Translations under genes and position numbers: made by a program
The notes under the pieces: generated by a model
Databases searched by the model: none
The model's input: only the letters and a program-made list of their open reading frames with translations
What the model was told of the DNA's origin: nothing
Source of the DNA: Novosphingobium sp.
GTDB taxonomy: Bacteria; Pseudomonadota; Alphaproteobacteria; Sphingomonadales; Sphingomonadaceae
Length of the DNA: 64,000 nucleotides
Assembly: GCF_039595395.1 (NCBI RefSeq)
Contig: NZ_JBCNLP010000001.1
Coordinates: forward strand, 2,418,001-2,482,000
Direction of reading: 5' to 3'
Part shown: piece by piece, positions 25,562 through 35,135 of the stretch
Layout: each line of letters opens with the position of its first letter
Position numbering within the stretch: position 1 is the first letter of the stretch

Positions 25562-27583
25562 ATGACCCCAACCAAGCTTCTGCTCGGCCAGATCATCATT
25601 GTGTTTGCTATTGTGATCGCAGGCATCTGGATCGCGACCCAATGGGCCGCCGAGATGCTGGCGTATCAGCCCGAGCTGGGTCCGCCCTGGTTCTACCTCC
25701 ACAATCTGCCCATCTACCATCCTTGGGCCCTGTTCCCCTGGTGGTATCACTTCGACGCCTATGCGCCGCATATCTTCTCAAAAGCCGGCATGCTGGCCGG
25801 CGCCACAGGCGCACTGGGCTTTCTTGCGGCTGTTTTCGGATCGCTCTGGCGTGCCAGGCAATCCAAGCGCGTCACAACCTTCGGCTCGGCGCGCTGGGCG
25901 ACAGATCGTGATATCCAGCAGGCAGGCCTCTTCGGCGACCATGGCTTTATGCTGGGCAAGCGGGGCGAGAACTATCTGCGCCATGATGGACCTGAGCATG
26001 TCATGGCCTTTGCGCCGACCCGGTCGGGCAAGGGGGTGGGCCTTGTCGTTCCGACCTTGCTCACCTGGACCGGCTCCACGGTCGTTCATGACATCAAGGG
26101 TGAGAACTGGACCCTGACCGCCGGATGGCGCTCGATATTTTCGCACTGCCTGCTCTTCAACCCGACCGATCTGGCCTCGGCCCATTATAATCCCCTGCTG
26201 GAGGTCCGCCGCGGCCTCAACGAGGTGCGCGATGTCCAGAACATCGCCGATATCCTCGTGGATCCCGAGGGCGCGCTCGAACGCCGCAATCATTGGGAAA
26301 AGACCAGCCATTCGCTGCTGGTCGGCGCCATTCTCCATATCCTCTACGCCGAGGAGGAGAAGACGCTCGCCCGCGTCGCGACCTTCCTCTCCGATCCGCA
26401 GCGCGATTTCGTCACGACGCTCAAGCGGATGATGACCACCAATCATCTGGGCGATGCCGAGAACCCGAAGGTCCACCCGGTCGTCGCGTCGGCAGCGCGC
26501 GAAACGCTCAACAAAAGCCCCAATGAGCGATCGGGTGTGCTCTCGACCGCCATGTCGTTCCTGGGCCTCTATCGCGACCCCACGGTAGCCGAGGTCACCT
26601 CTCGCTGCGACTGGCGCATTGCCGACCTTATCGAGGCCGAACGCCCGCTCTCGCTCTATCTGGTCATACCGCCCTCGGACATCAGCCGCACCAAGCCGCT
26701 GATCCGCCTGATCCTCAACCAGATCGGCCGCCGCCTCACGGAAAAGCTGGAGCAGCCCGGCGAGGGCGAGCGGCGCCACAAGCTGCTTATGATGCTCGAT
26801 GAATTTCCCGCGCTCGGGCGCCTGGATTTCTTCGAGACCAGCCTCGCCTTTATGGCCGGCTATGGCATCCGCGCCTTCCTGATTTCCCAGAGCCTCAACC
26901 AGATCGAGAAGGCCTACGGCGACCACAACTCCATCCTCGACAACTGCCATGTCCGCGTCGCTTTTGCGACGAACGATGACCGGACGGCCAAGCGCCTGTC
27001 TGACACGCTGGGCACGACGACCGAGCAGCGCGCCATGCGCAACTATGCCGGTCATCGCCTCGCACCCTGGCTCGCCCATGTCATGGTCAGCCGACAGGAG
27101 ACGGCCCGCCAACTGCTGACGCCCGGCGAGGTCATGCAGCTTCCCCCTCATGAGGAGCTGGTGCTGGTCTCGGGCCTCGCGCCGATCCGCGCGGACAAGC
27201 TGCGCTATTATCTCGATCCCAATTTCACCGAGCGTGTCTTGCCTGCGCCGCGCCCGCAGCCGGGGCCCTATGCGGATCGCCCTGCCGAGCGGCCGAACCA
27301 ATGGGCCGGATCGGTCCGGGGCGCCGACGCCCGCCTGGACCATTGGGAAGCAGGTGAAGACAAAGATGAGGGCGGCAAGCAGCAACAGCCCCAGGACGAC
27401 CTGCCTGAACATGCCGTGCGCGTACATCCTGAACCCGAGCCCGCCGAGATCGAACCGCAGACCGAGGACGACAATGTCGTCGCGGACAAGCAGGCGATGG
27501 AGCAGGCCCAGCAGTTGAACCCGGTGGCGCGTGGCTATGCTTTCGACGAGAGCAACCGGGACACCCAGGTGCTGGGGTTCTGA
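25562..27583 (+). CDS. traG: TraG/VirD4-type coupling protein
   Basis: A 673-residue T4SS coupling ATPase. Two N-terminal membrane segments (about 5-28 and 70-100) precede the Walker A site in FAPTRSGKGVGLVVP (about 155-170) and the Walker B region LLMMLDEFPALGRLDF (about 415-430). The C-terminal 90 residues are acidic, Gln/Pro/Glu-rich and probably disordered. It links the relaxosome to the mating channel. The ATG at 25562 is chosen for a nearby AGAGG and because the first membrane helix starts there. It is the first gene of the trb operon. The relaxase that normally precedes it is absent here. Confidence 0.92.
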   Translation: MTPTKLLLGQIIIVFAIVIAGIWIATQWAAEMLAYQPELGPPWFYLHNLPIYHPWALFPWWYHFDAYAPHIFSKAGMLAGATGALGFLAAVFGSLWRARQSKRVTTFGSARWATDRDIQQAGLFGDHGFMLGKRGENYLRHDGPEHVMAFAPTRSGKGVGLVVPTLLTWTGSTVVHDIKGENWTLTAGWRSIFSHCLLFNPTDLASAHYNPLLEVRRGLNEVRDVQNIADILVDPEGALERRNHWEKTSHSLLVGAILHILYAEEEKTLARVATFLSDPQRDFVTTLKRMMTTNHLGDAENPKVHPVVASAARETLNKSPNERSGVLSTAMSFLGLYRDPTVAEVTSRCDWRIADLIEAERPLSLYLVIPPSDISRTKPLIRLILNQIGRRLTEKLEQPGEGERRHKLLMMLDEFPALGRLDFFETSLAFMAGYGIRAFLISQSLNQIEKAYGDHNSILDNCHVRVAFATNDDRTAKRLSDTLGTTTEQRAMRNYAGHRLAPWLAHVMVSRQETARQLLTPGEVMQLPPHEELVLVSGLAPIRADKLRYYLDPNFTERVLPAPRPQPGPYADRPAERPNQWAGSVRGADARLDHWEAGEDKDEGGKQQQPQDDLPEHAVRVHPEPEPAEIEPQTEDDNVVADKQAMEQAQQLNPVARGYAFDESNRDTQVLGF

Positions 27584-27590
27584 GGCGGCC

Positions 27591-27995
27591 ATGAACAACC
27601 GCCACAACCTCTATCTCGACCAGCAGGTCAGCGATGCGCTCAACGCATTGGCCAGGGGAGCCAAGGGCAACAAAAGCCGGATCGTCAATGATGCGCTGCG
27701 CGACTGGCTGGACCGGCGGGCGACCAGGGAGATCGACGACCTTCTCAAGCCCCGGCTCGATCGCATGTCTCGTGAGATTGCCGGCGCGCGGCGGGATATC
27801 GATGTGGTGCTGGAGAGCCTGGCGCTGTTCATCCGCTACCAGTTGACCGCCACCGCGCCCTTGCCGGAAGCCGACGCTGCTGGGCGCGCGGTCGGTCGCG
27901 ACCGCTTTGAGGCTTTCGTGGCTCAGGTGGGCCGGCAGATGGCCAGCAACACCAGAACCCTGGCGCCCAAATCCACGGACGGAGGGCGGCCATGA
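27591..27995 (+). CDS. CopG-like ribbon-helix-helix protein of the conjugation operon
   Basis: A 134-residue protein with an N-terminal ribbon-helix-helix motif (NLYLDQQVSDALNALA, then GNKSRIVNDALRDWLD) and a helical C-terminal part. CopG-type proteins between traG and trbB are a standard part of Tn4371-like ICE operons, where they probably bind operator DNA or the relaxosome. The start lies 8 bp after traG, and the stop overlaps the trbB start by four bases. Confidence 0.85.
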   Translation: MNNRHNLYLDQQVSDALNALARGAKGNKSRIVNDALRDWLDRRATREIDDLLKPRLDRMSREIAGARRDIDVVLESLALFIRYQLTATAPLPEADAAGRAVGRDRFEAFVAQVGRQMASNTRTLAPKSTDGGRP

Positions 27996-29026
27996 GGGAA
28001 GGGCAGGCCGACACTTCTGCCGAGCGCCGCCGCGCCATGCTGCGCAGCGCCATGGGGCCAGCGATCGCCGATGCTCTGGCCGATCCGCTGGTGGTCGAGA
28101 TCATGGTCAATCCCGACGGGAGGCTCTGGCTCGACCGGCTGGGCGAGGGACGCATTGATACCGGCCTCCTGTGCGAGGCGACCCAGACCGAACGCATCAT
28201 TCGGCTGGTCGCCAGCCATGCGAGAGGCGAGGCGCATGCCGATGCGCCGATTATCTCGGCGGAACTCCCGCCGCACGGGGAGGGGGCGGGCGAACGGTTC
28301 GAGGGCCTTTTGCCTCCGGTCACCCGCGCGCCGTGCTTTGCCATCCGCAAGCCAGCCTCCCGCATCCACCGGCTCGCCGACTATGTCCATGACGGGATTA
28401 TGGATGAGGCCATGGCCCGCACTCTGGCCGAAGCGGTTGGGGGGCGCAGCAACATCCTGGTGGTGGGCGGCACGAGTTCGGGCAAGACCACGCTGGCCAA
28501 CGCGCTGCTGGCGGAGATGGCTCATCTGGAAGAGCGGGTCATCCTGATTGAGGACACCCGTGAGCTGCAATGCGCGGCGCCTGACACGGTGGCGCTCCGT
28601 ACCCGCCCGGCTAGCCGCGATGGCAGCAGCGGTGTCACCATGGCCGATCTTGTGCGCTCCACCCTGCGCCTGCGGCCCGACCGGATCGTGGTTGGCGAGA
28701 TCCGCGGCGCCGAGGCTCTCGACATGCTCAAGGCCTGGAACACCGGCCATCCCGGCGGAATTGCCACGGTCCACGCCAACAGCGCCGCGTCTGCCCTGCA
28801 TCGCATCGAGCAACTGGTGCAGGAGAGCGTGACCACCGTCCCACGCGCGCTGATCGCCGAGGCGATCGACCTCATCATCTTCATCGCCGGTCGCGGCCAT
28901 GCCCGCCGTGTCGAAACCGTCCTGCGTGTCAATGGGCTGCGTCCCGATGGCGCCTACGACCTCGCCGCTCTTGCGCGAGACACCCCGCCCGAACCCTCAC
29001 CAGACATCGATGGAGATCTATCATGA
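27992..29026 (+). CDS. trbB: P-type conjugative transfer ATPase TrbB (VirB11 family)
   Basis: A 344-residue hexameric traffic ATPase. The C-terminal half carries Walker A GGTSSGKTTLA (about 160-170), the Asp box LIEDTRELQC, Walker B RPDRIVVGEIRGAEAL and the His box GGIATVHANS. VirB11-type proteins sit at the cytoplasmic base of the channel and switch it between pilus assembly and substrate transfer. It is linked by ATGA overlaps to the genes on both sides. Confidence 0.95.
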   Translation: MREGQADTSAERRRAMLRSAMGPAIADALADPLVVEIMVNPDGRLWLDRLGEGRIDTGLLCEATQTERIIRLVASHARGEAHADAPIISAELPPHGEGAGERFEGLLPPVTRAPCFAIRKPASRIHRLADYVHDGIMDEAMARTLAEAVGGRSNILVVGGTSSGKTTLANALLAEMAHLEERVILIEDTRELQCAAPDTVALRTRPASRDGSSGVTMADLVRSTLRLRPDRIVVGEIRGAEALDMLKAWNTGHPGGIATVHANSAASALHRIEQLVQESVTTVPRALIAEAIDLIIFIAGRGHARRVETVLRVNGLRPDGAYDLAALARDTPPEPSPDIDGDLS

Positions 29027-29370
29027 TGAATGTGAAGCCTGTTTTCGCCGCGCGGCGCCGTAACCCTGTCACCCTTATGGGTGCCGCCGTTGCCCTGTCG
29101 CTCGCCCTGGCCGGCGCGGCGTCCGCCTCGGGGACCGGCATGCCGTGGGAGACGCCGCTCAACAGCATTCTGGAATCCGTGCAGGGGCCGGTAGCCAAGA
29201 TCATCGCGGTGATCGTCATCATCACCACCGGCTTGAGCCTGGCCTTCGGTGAGACGGCGGGCGGCTTCCGGCGCCTGATCCAGATCGTCTTCGGCCTCTC
29301 GATCGCCTTTGCCGCGTCGAGCTTCTTCCTCTCCTTCTTCAGCTTCGGCGGCGGAGCCCTCGTCGCGTGA
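29023..29370 (+). CDS. trbC: Conjugative pilin TrbC (VirB2 family)
   Basis: A 115-residue pilin precursor. A long leader ends with ALAGAASASG (processing near residues 36-40). Two hydrophobic helices follow, around KIIAVIVIITTGLSLAFGE and IQIVFGLSIAFAASSFFLSF, the layout of VirB2/TrbC pilins. The mature subunit, which is cyclised in RP4, builds the conjugative pilus. It overlaps trbB and trbD by four bases each. Confidence 0.9.
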   Translation: MMNVKPVFAARRRNPVTLMGAAVALSLALAGAASASGTGMPWETPLNSILESVQGPVAKIIAVIVIITTGLSLAFGETAGGFRRLIQIVFGLSIAFAASSFFLSFFSFGGGALVA

Positions 29371-29639
29371 ACGACAATGGCTCCTCGCTCGAAGGGTTCG
29401 AGGCACCGGTCCATCGGTCGCTCACCGAGCCCATTCTGATGGGAGGAGCCCCTCGCGGTCTGGCCATCGTCAACGGGACGTTGGCCGCCGCGTTGGGGCT
29501 GGGCCTCCAGCAATGGATCGCAGGGCTGGCCGCCTGGGCGATCGGTCACACGCTGGCTGTCTTTGCCGCCCGCCGCGATCCTGATTTCGCGCCGGTGCTG
29601 ATGCGCCACCTGCGTCAGAGAGGGTATTTCACATGCTGA
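29367..29639 (+). CDS. trbD: Conjugal transfer protein TrbD (VirB3 family)
   Basis: A 90-residue inner-membrane protein with the VirB3-like start APVHRSLTEPILMGGAPR and two hydrophobic segments (about 30-70). VirB3/TrbD associates with the VirB4/TrbE ATPase during pilus biogenesis. It starts at GTG 29367 in a GTGA overlap with trbC and runs seven bases into trbE. Confidence 0.9.
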   Translation: MNDNGSSLEGFEAPVHRSLTEPILMGGAPRGLAIVNGTLAAALGLGLQQWIAGLAAWAIGHTLAVFAARRDPDFAPVLMRHLRQRGYFTC

Positions 29640-32059
29640 ATTTGCGTGAATATCGCAGCCGGGCTGACCGGCTGGCCGATCATCTGCCCTGGGCCGCGCT
29701 GGTCGCGCCGGGCATCGTGCTCAACAAGGATGGCAGTTTCCAGAAGACCCTGCGGTTTCGTGGGCCGGATCTGGAATCGGCAACGCAGGCCGAACTGCTC
29801 TCGATCACCGCGCGGGCCAACAATGTGCTGCGCCGCTTCGGCTCGGGCTGGGCCCTCCATATCGAGGCCCAGCGCCGCGAGGCGTTGTCCTATCCAGCCA
29901 GCAGCTTCCCCGATGCAGCCTCCTGGCTGGTCGATGAGGAGCGGCGCGGCGAGTTCGAGGCCGAGGGCAATCACTTCGAGAGCCGGACCTATCTGACACT
30001 GACCTTTCTGCCGGCGCCGGACCAGACCGAGCGGGCAGGGCAGGCGCTGCTTGAGCGGCCCGATGAGGTGGTCGGGCGCGACTGGCGCCAGGCTCTGGCG
30101 CTTTTCGAAGTCGAGTGCAGCCGCGTCCTCGATCTGTTGGGCGGCTTTATGCCCGAGATCGCCCCGCTCGGTGACGAGGAGACCCTGACCTACCTGCATG
30201 GAACAATCTCGACCCGGCCACACCGCATCACCGTACCCGAAGTGCCGATGTATCTCGACGGGCTGCTCGTCGACACCCCGCTCACCGGCGGGCTCGAACC
30301 CATGCTGGGCGCGCAGCATCTGCGCAGCGTCACGATCCTGGGATTTCCGGGCACCAGCCAACCCGGCATGCTCGACGCGCTCAACCATCAGGACTTCACC
30401 TATCGCTGGGTCACCCGCTTTATCGCGCTGGACAAGACCGAAGCGACCAAGGCGCTGACGAAGCTGCGACGCCAATGGTTTAACAAGCGCAAGTCGGTCA
30501 CCGCCATGCTCCGCGAGGTGATGTACAACCAGCCTGTCCAGCTGATGGACAGCGATGCTGACAACAAGATGGTCGACGCCGATCTGGCGCTTCAGGCCCT
30601 GGGCGGTGACCATGTCGCCTTTGGCCATCTCACCACCACCATCACCGTGATGGATGCCGACCGCAAGCGGGTGGAGGACAAGGTCCGCGCTGTCGAGCGT
30701 GTGGTCAATGGCCTGGGCTTCACCTGCATCCGCGAAACCCTCAATGCGGTGGAGGCCTGGCTCTCCAGCCTGCCGGGGCAGGTTTATGCCAATGTCCGGC
30801 AGCCGCTGGTCCATACGCTGAACCTCGCTCATCTCATGCCGCTGTCCTCGGTCTGGGCGGGGCCGGCGCGCAATGATCATCTCAATGGCCCTGCGCTGCT
30901 ACAGGCGCGGACCAGCGGATCGACGCCTTTCCGCCTCTCCACCCACGTCGGCGATGTCGGCCATATGATGATTGCCGGGCCGACGGGGGCGGGCAAATCC
31001 GTGCTACTCGGCCTCATTGCCCTGCAGTTCCGCCGCTACCCTGACAGCCAGATCTATATTTTCGACAAGGGCCTGTCGGCGCGTGCTGCCGTGCTGGCCT
31101 GTGGCGGCTCGCATCATGCTCTTGGGCTTGGCGGGGGAGAGGAGGGGACCATAGCGTTCCAGCCCCTGCGCCATATCACCCGGGCGGATGAGCGGGCATG
31201 GGCCGCCGAGTGGATCGGTGCGTTGCTGGCCCATGAGAAGGTGCTGGTGACGCCCGAGATCAAGGAGATGGTGTGGTCGGCGCTGACCAGTCTTGCCAGC
31301 GCACCGGCAACCGAGCGGACCATGACCGGGCTGACCATGCTGTTGCAGTCGACCGTGCTGCGGTCAGCCCTCTCGCCCTATACGCTCGATGGGCCTTTCG
31401 GCGCCTTGCTCGATGCGGCGCGCGATGATCTTGCCCTCTCGGCTTTCCAATGTTTCGAGACCGAGGCGTTGATGGGGCAGGCGGGGGTGATCGCGCCTGT
31501 CCTGACCTATCTCTTCCACCGGCTGGAAGCCCGCTTCACCGGTCGACCGACTCTGCTTATTCTTGATGAGGCCTGGGTCTTCCTCGATCATCCGCTCTTT
31601 GCCGCGCGCATCCGCGAATGGCTCAAGGTGCTGCGCAAGAAGAATGTCTCGGTGGTCTTCGCCACGCAGAGCCTGGCCGATATCGCCCAGAGCACGATTG
31701 CCCCGGCGATTATCGAGAGCTGCCCGCAGCGCATCCTGCTCCCCAATGACCGCGCCATCGAGCCCCAGAGCCGGGCGAGCTATGAGCGCTTCGGGCTCAA
31801 CAGCCGCCAGATCGAGCTGATCAGCCGGGCCAGCCCGAAGCGGCATTATTATCTGCAATCCTCGCGGGGCAACCGTCTGTTCGAGCTGGGGCTGGGGCCT
31901 GTGACGCTGGCGCTGGTCGGCTCGGCCGATCCGGAGATCCAGCGGCTGATCGACCGCCTGCTCGCCGACCCTGAATGCCGCGATTTCGCCGCAGCATTCC
32001 TGGCCGAACGCGGCCTGCCCTGGGCGGCAGCCCTGCTGGAGAAGCACCCGGCCCCCTGA
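29633..32059 (+). CDS. trbE: Conjugal transfer ATPase TrbE (VirB4 family)
   Basis: An 808-residue VirB4-type ATPase, full length for the family. An N-terminal CagE/TrbE domain (about 1-400) precedes the motor domain, with Walker A IAGPTGAGKSVLLG (about 445-458) and Walker B TLLILDEAWVFLDHP (about 640-655), then VVFATQSLADI. It powers pilus assembly and DNA transfer at the inner membrane. Confidence 0.95.
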   Translation: MLNLREYRSRADRLADHLPWAALVAPGIVLNKDGSFQKTLRFRGPDLESATQAELLSITARANNVLRRFGSGWALHIEAQRREALSYPASSFPDAASWLVDEERRGEFEAEGNHFESRTYLTLTFLPAPDQTERAGQALLERPDEVVGRDWRQALALFEVECSRVLDLLGGFMPEIAPLGDEETLTYLHGTISTRPHRITVPEVPMYLDGLLVDTPLTGGLEPMLGAQHLRSVTILGFPGTSQPGMLDALNHQDFTYRWVTRFIALDKTEATKALTKLRRQWFNKRKSVTAMLREVMYNQPVQLMDSDADNKMVDADLALQALGGDHVAFGHLTTTITVMDADRKRVEDKVRAVERVVNGLGFTCIRETLNAVEAWLSSLPGQVYANVRQPLVHTLNLAHLMPLSSVWAGPARNDHLNGPALLQARTSGSTPFRLSTHVGDVGHMMIAGPTGAGKSVLLGLIALQFRRYPDSQIYIFDKGLSARAAVLACGGSHHALGLGGGEEGTIAFQPLRHITRADERAWAAEWIGALLAHEKVLVTPEIKEMVWSALTSLASAPATERTMTGLTMLLQSTVLRSALSPYTLDGPFGALLDAARDDLALSAFQCFETEALMGQAGVIAPVLTYLFHRLEARFTGRPTLLILDEAWVFLDHPLFAARIREWLKVLRKKNVSVVFATQSLADIAQSTIAPAIIESCPQRILLPNDRAIEPQSRASYERFGLNSRQIELISRASPKRHYYLQSSRGNRLFELGLGPVTLALVGSADPEIQRLIDRLLADPECRDFAAAFLAERGLPWAAALLEKHPAP

Positions 32060-32098
32060 ACCCTTATCCTCATCCCCCCATGCTGAAGGAGAAGTCTC

Positions 32099-32842
32099 AT
32101 GTTTTCTGCTTCGTCTCGCCCGCGCCTTCGCCATCGCCTGGGCGCCGCGCTGGCTCTTGCTGCCACCTCGATGCAGATCGCCACCCCCGCAAACGCGCAA
32201 TTCGTGAGCACGGTCTTCGATCCCTCCAACTACAGCCAGAACATCCTGACAGCCGCCCGCACGCTGCAACAGATCAACAACCAGATCACCATGCTGCAAA
32301 ATCAGGCACAAAGCCTGATCAACCAGGCCAAGAACCTTACCACCGTCGCCTTTCCCGAGCTTTCGGCGATCAGTCAGACCATCAATCAGGTCAATCAGCT
32401 GATGGGGCAGGCCCAGAGCATCGAGTTCAAGGTCGCCAATCTCGACAGCCAGTTCAAGACGATGTTTCCCACCAGCTTCAATCAGGCCCTGACCGGGAGC
32501 CAGCAGGTCGCTGCAGCGCGCAATCGGCTCAGCAGCCAGATGTCGGCCTTCCAGCAGACCATGACAGTCCAGGCGCAGATCACCGAGAACATCGCCGCCG
32601 ACACCACCAATCTCGCGTCTCTCTCCAACCGCAGCCAGAGCGCTCAAGGCTCACTTCAGGCGCAGCAGGCGACCAACCAACTCCTTGCGCTGATCGCCAA
32701 GCAGCAACTCCAGATCCAAACGATGATGGCCGCCCAGTACCGTGCCGAGGCGCTGTACCAGGCCGGGCAAACGCAGTCTGCGTCCGACGGGCAGGACTCC
32801 ACCACCAAATTCCTCGGTTCCGGTACGGCCTATCATCCCTGA
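32099..32842 (+). CDS. trbJ: Conjugal transfer protein TrbJ (VirB5 family)
   Basis: A 247-residue exported protein. A signal peptide ends near NAQF (residues 30-36), followed by VFDPSNYSQNILTAARTLQQ, typical of P-type TrbJ, and long Gln/Asn-rich coiled helices. VirB5/TrbJ is a minor pilus-tip component. GAAGGAGAAG lies before the ATG. The next gene starts 153 bp later, and this gap is where trbK normally sits. Confidence 0.9.
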   Translation: MFSASSRPRLRHRLGAALALAATSMQIATPANAQFVSTVFDPSNYSQNILTAARTLQQINNQITMLQNQAQSLINQAKNLTTVAFPELSAISQTINQVNQLMGQAQSIEFKVANLDSQFKTMFPTSFNQALTGSQQVAAARNRLSSQMSAFQQTMTVQAQITENIAADTTNLASLSNRSQSAQGSLQAQQATNQLLALIAKQQLQIQTMMAAQYRAEALYQAGQTQSASDGQDSTTKFLGSGTAYHP

Positions 32843-32995
32843 GGCCCAGCCGACGGGCAGCCGCGTTCATGGTGGCGCTGCTGTCGAACCTGCCGCGGGG
32901 TCTGGATTCCCGCGCCTCCTTCAGACCTCGCGGCCTTTTTCGGACAGTTCCTCGTCCGGATGGACGCCGCCGCTTCCTCGCTCAGGACAAGGCCC

Positions 32996-34312
32996 ATGGA
33001 AAACCTCAACGTCATCGATGATTTTCTGAGCACCTTCTCAACCTATCTCGACAGCGGCTTTGGCCTGCTGGGCGGTGATGTCCATGCACTGAGCACCATC
33101 CTGATCGGCATCGATGTGACGCTCGCCGGTCTGTTCTGGACGTTGGGCGGTGAGGATGATGTGCTCGCCAAATTCATCCGCAAGATCCTCTATATCGGTG
33201 CCTTCGCCTACATCATCGGCAATTACGCGGCGCTTTCGACGATCATTTTCAAAAGCTTCTCGCAGGCCGGGATCACTGCCGCAGGTGGCAGCATCACCGC
33301 CGATCAACTCCTCAAGCCTGGGCGCCTTGCCGGGACCGGCTTTTCTGCAGCGTGGCCCCTGCTGGTGCAGGCCAGCAAGTCGCTGGGCTTTACCAACTTC
33401 TTCCAGAACTTCCTGACGATCTCGGTGCTCCTGACCGCCTGGATCATCGTCATCATCTCCTTCTTTATCCTCGCGGTTCAGCTTTTCATCACCATCCTGG
33501 AGTTCAAGCTCACCGGGCTGGCGGGCTTTATCCTGGTGCCCTTTGCGCTGTGGAATCGGACCAATTTCCTGGCCGAGCGCGTGCTGGGCAATGTGGTGAC
33601 CTCGGGCATCAAGGTGATGGTGCTTGCCGTTATCGTCGGCATCGGATCGACCTATTTCAGCCAGTTCACCGCTGCCCTGCAGGGCAAGGAGCCCGATATC
33701 GGGCAGGCCATGAGCCTTGTGCTGGCCAGCCTTGCCCTGCTGGGCCTTGGCATCTTCGGCCCGACAATCGCCAGTGGGCTGGTCGCGGGCGCTCCTCAGC
33801 TCGGCGCAGGCTCGGTTGCAGCCACCGGCGCGCTGGTCGCGGGCGGCGCGGCCGCAGTGGCCAGCGGCGGGGCTGCTGCGGCAGGCGCAATCGGCGGGGC
33901 AGGTCTGGGCGCCATTCGAGCCGGCGCATCGATGGGTCCCGCCGCCTTCAAAGCCTATCGCGGTGGTCAGGCTGATGCCGGCGCCAGCACCGTCAGCGCC
34001 GGCCTTGCCGGTGTTTACAATGCCGCCCGCAGCAAAATGGCCGAGAGTGCCGGGAAAAGCGGTGAGGGGGCGGCACACGCAGGCGCCGAGAAGCCTGCCG
34101 GACCGACCACCGCCGCGCCCAACGGCAATTCCGGCAAATCTGCCGCCCCGGACTCGAGCGAGGGTTCAGCAGAGGCCCCGCCACCCTGGGCTCGCAAAAT
34201 TCAAGCCCAACAGGATGCCCGTCATCGCCAGCAGATGATCACCCACACCGTGCAGTCGGGAGACCAGGGCGGTGCTGGCGCCAATCCCGACATCGATGAA
34301 AAGGAGGATTGA
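32996..34312 (+). CDS. trbL: Conjugal transfer protein TrbL (VirB6 family)
   Basis: A 438-residue polytopic inner-membrane channel protein. The start matches the family (NVIDDFLSTFSTYLDSGFGL), with five or six membrane segments up to residue 260. A small-residue (Gly/Ala) stretch around 265-320 and a charged disordered tail follow. TrbL forms part of the inner-membrane translocation pore. AAGG stands five bases before the ATG. Confidence 0.92.
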   Translation: MENLNVIDDFLSTFSTYLDSGFGLLGGDVHALSTILIGIDVTLAGLFWTLGGEDDVLAKFIRKILYIGAFAYIIGNYAALSTIIFKSFSQAGITAAGGSITADQLLKPGRLAGTGFSAAWPLLVQASKSLGFTNFFQNFLTISVLLTAWIIVIISFFILAVQLFITILEFKLTGLAGFILVPFALWNRTNFLAERVLGNVVTSGIKVMVLAVIVGIGSTYFSQFTAALQGKEPDIGQAMSLVLASLALLGLGIFGPTIASGLVAGAPQLGAGSVAATGALVAGGAAAVASGGAAAAGAIGGAGLGAIRAGASMGPAAFKAYRGGQADAGASTVSAGLAGVYNAARSKMAESAGKSGEGAAHAGAEKPAGPTTAAPNGNSGKSAAPDSSEGSAEAPPPWARKIQAQQDARHRQQMITHTVQSGDQGGAGANPDIDEKED

Positions 34313-34316
34313 TCCC

Positions 34317-35135
34317 ATGCATTTCAAACGCGCGGTCCAGCGTTATGGACAGACACCTCAGCCCGAGACGCCTTATCAACGGGCGGGTCAGCTCTGGGAT
34401 GAGCGGATCGGCACAGCGCGGGTCCAGGCGGCCAACTGGCGCCTGATTGCCTTCGGCACGCTGGCGTTGGCGACGGGGCTCGCTGTGGCTCTGGTCTGGC
34501 AGTCGCTTCAAAGCCGGGTGGTGCCCTATGTCGTTGAGGTCGATCACCTGGGCGAGGCGCGGGCCGTTACGCCAGCCGAAGCGTCCTATCAGCCGACCGA
34601 TCCCCAGATTGCTTGGTTTCTGTCGCGCTTTATCAAGGACGTGCGCTCGCGCTCCCTCGATCCGGTGCTAATGCGGGGTGACTGGCTGCAGGCCTATGAC
34701 TTCGTGTCGCCGCGCGGCGCCCTGTTCCTGGGCGAATATGCGCGGGGCAACGATCCTTTCGTGCAGGCCGGAGAGAAGACGATCTCGGTCGAAGTGACCA
34801 GCGTGGTTCGGGCCTCAGACCGGTCATTCCAGATCAAATGGTCTGAGACTGTCTACGATCGCGGCAGCCTTGTCGGCAGCACGCGATGGACCGCGATGAT
34901 GTCGATCGACCTCAAGCCCCCGAAAAGCGCCGATGTCCTTCGCAGGAACCCGCTCGGGCTCTACGTCGATGCCATCGACTGGAGCCGGGAGCTTGAGAGC
35001 GCTGCGGACCATCCCGGCGCTTCGGCCGCCGCTCCCACCGGCGTTGTCCCGGCACCGCAGCCCTCTTTACCCCCCGCCAATCCGATGCCCGACGCGGGCG
35101 CGGCTCTTTCCCCTCAGTCGGAGAACCACCCATGA
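34317..35135 (+). CDS. trbF: Conjugal transfer protein TrbF (VirB8 family)
   Basis: A 272-residue bitopic protein. A cytoplasmic N-terminus with TPYQRAGQLWDERIG, one membrane helix (about 42-62), and a VirB8-like periplasmic domain are visible (VPYVVEVD, IAWFLSRFIKDVRS, FQIKWSETVYDRG). A Pro/Ala-rich tail ends it. VirB8 nucleates assembly of the mating channel. AAGGAGG precedes the ATG at 34317. Confidence 0.93.
   Translation: MHFKRAVQRYGQTPQPETPYQRAGQLWDERIGTARVQAANWRLIAFGTLALATGLAVALVWQSLQSRVVPYVVEVDHLGEARAVTPAEASYQPTDPQIAWFLSRFIKDVRSRSLDPVLMRGDWLQAYDFVSPRGALFLGEYARGNDPFVQAGEKTISVEVTSVVRASDRSFQIKWSETVYDRGSLVGSTRWTAMMSIDLKPPKSADVLRRNPLGLYVDAIDWSRELESAADHPGASAAAPTGVVPAPQPSLPPANPMPDAGAALSPQSENHP

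Noticed and set aside
25778..27607. 609-codon minus-strand ORF
   Set aside because: Antisense to traG, whose Walker motifs and membrane segments are clear.
32843..33029. Short frames between trbJ and trbL as trbK
   Set aside because: None has a lipobox, signal peptide or ribosome binding site, and all run into trbL in another frame.
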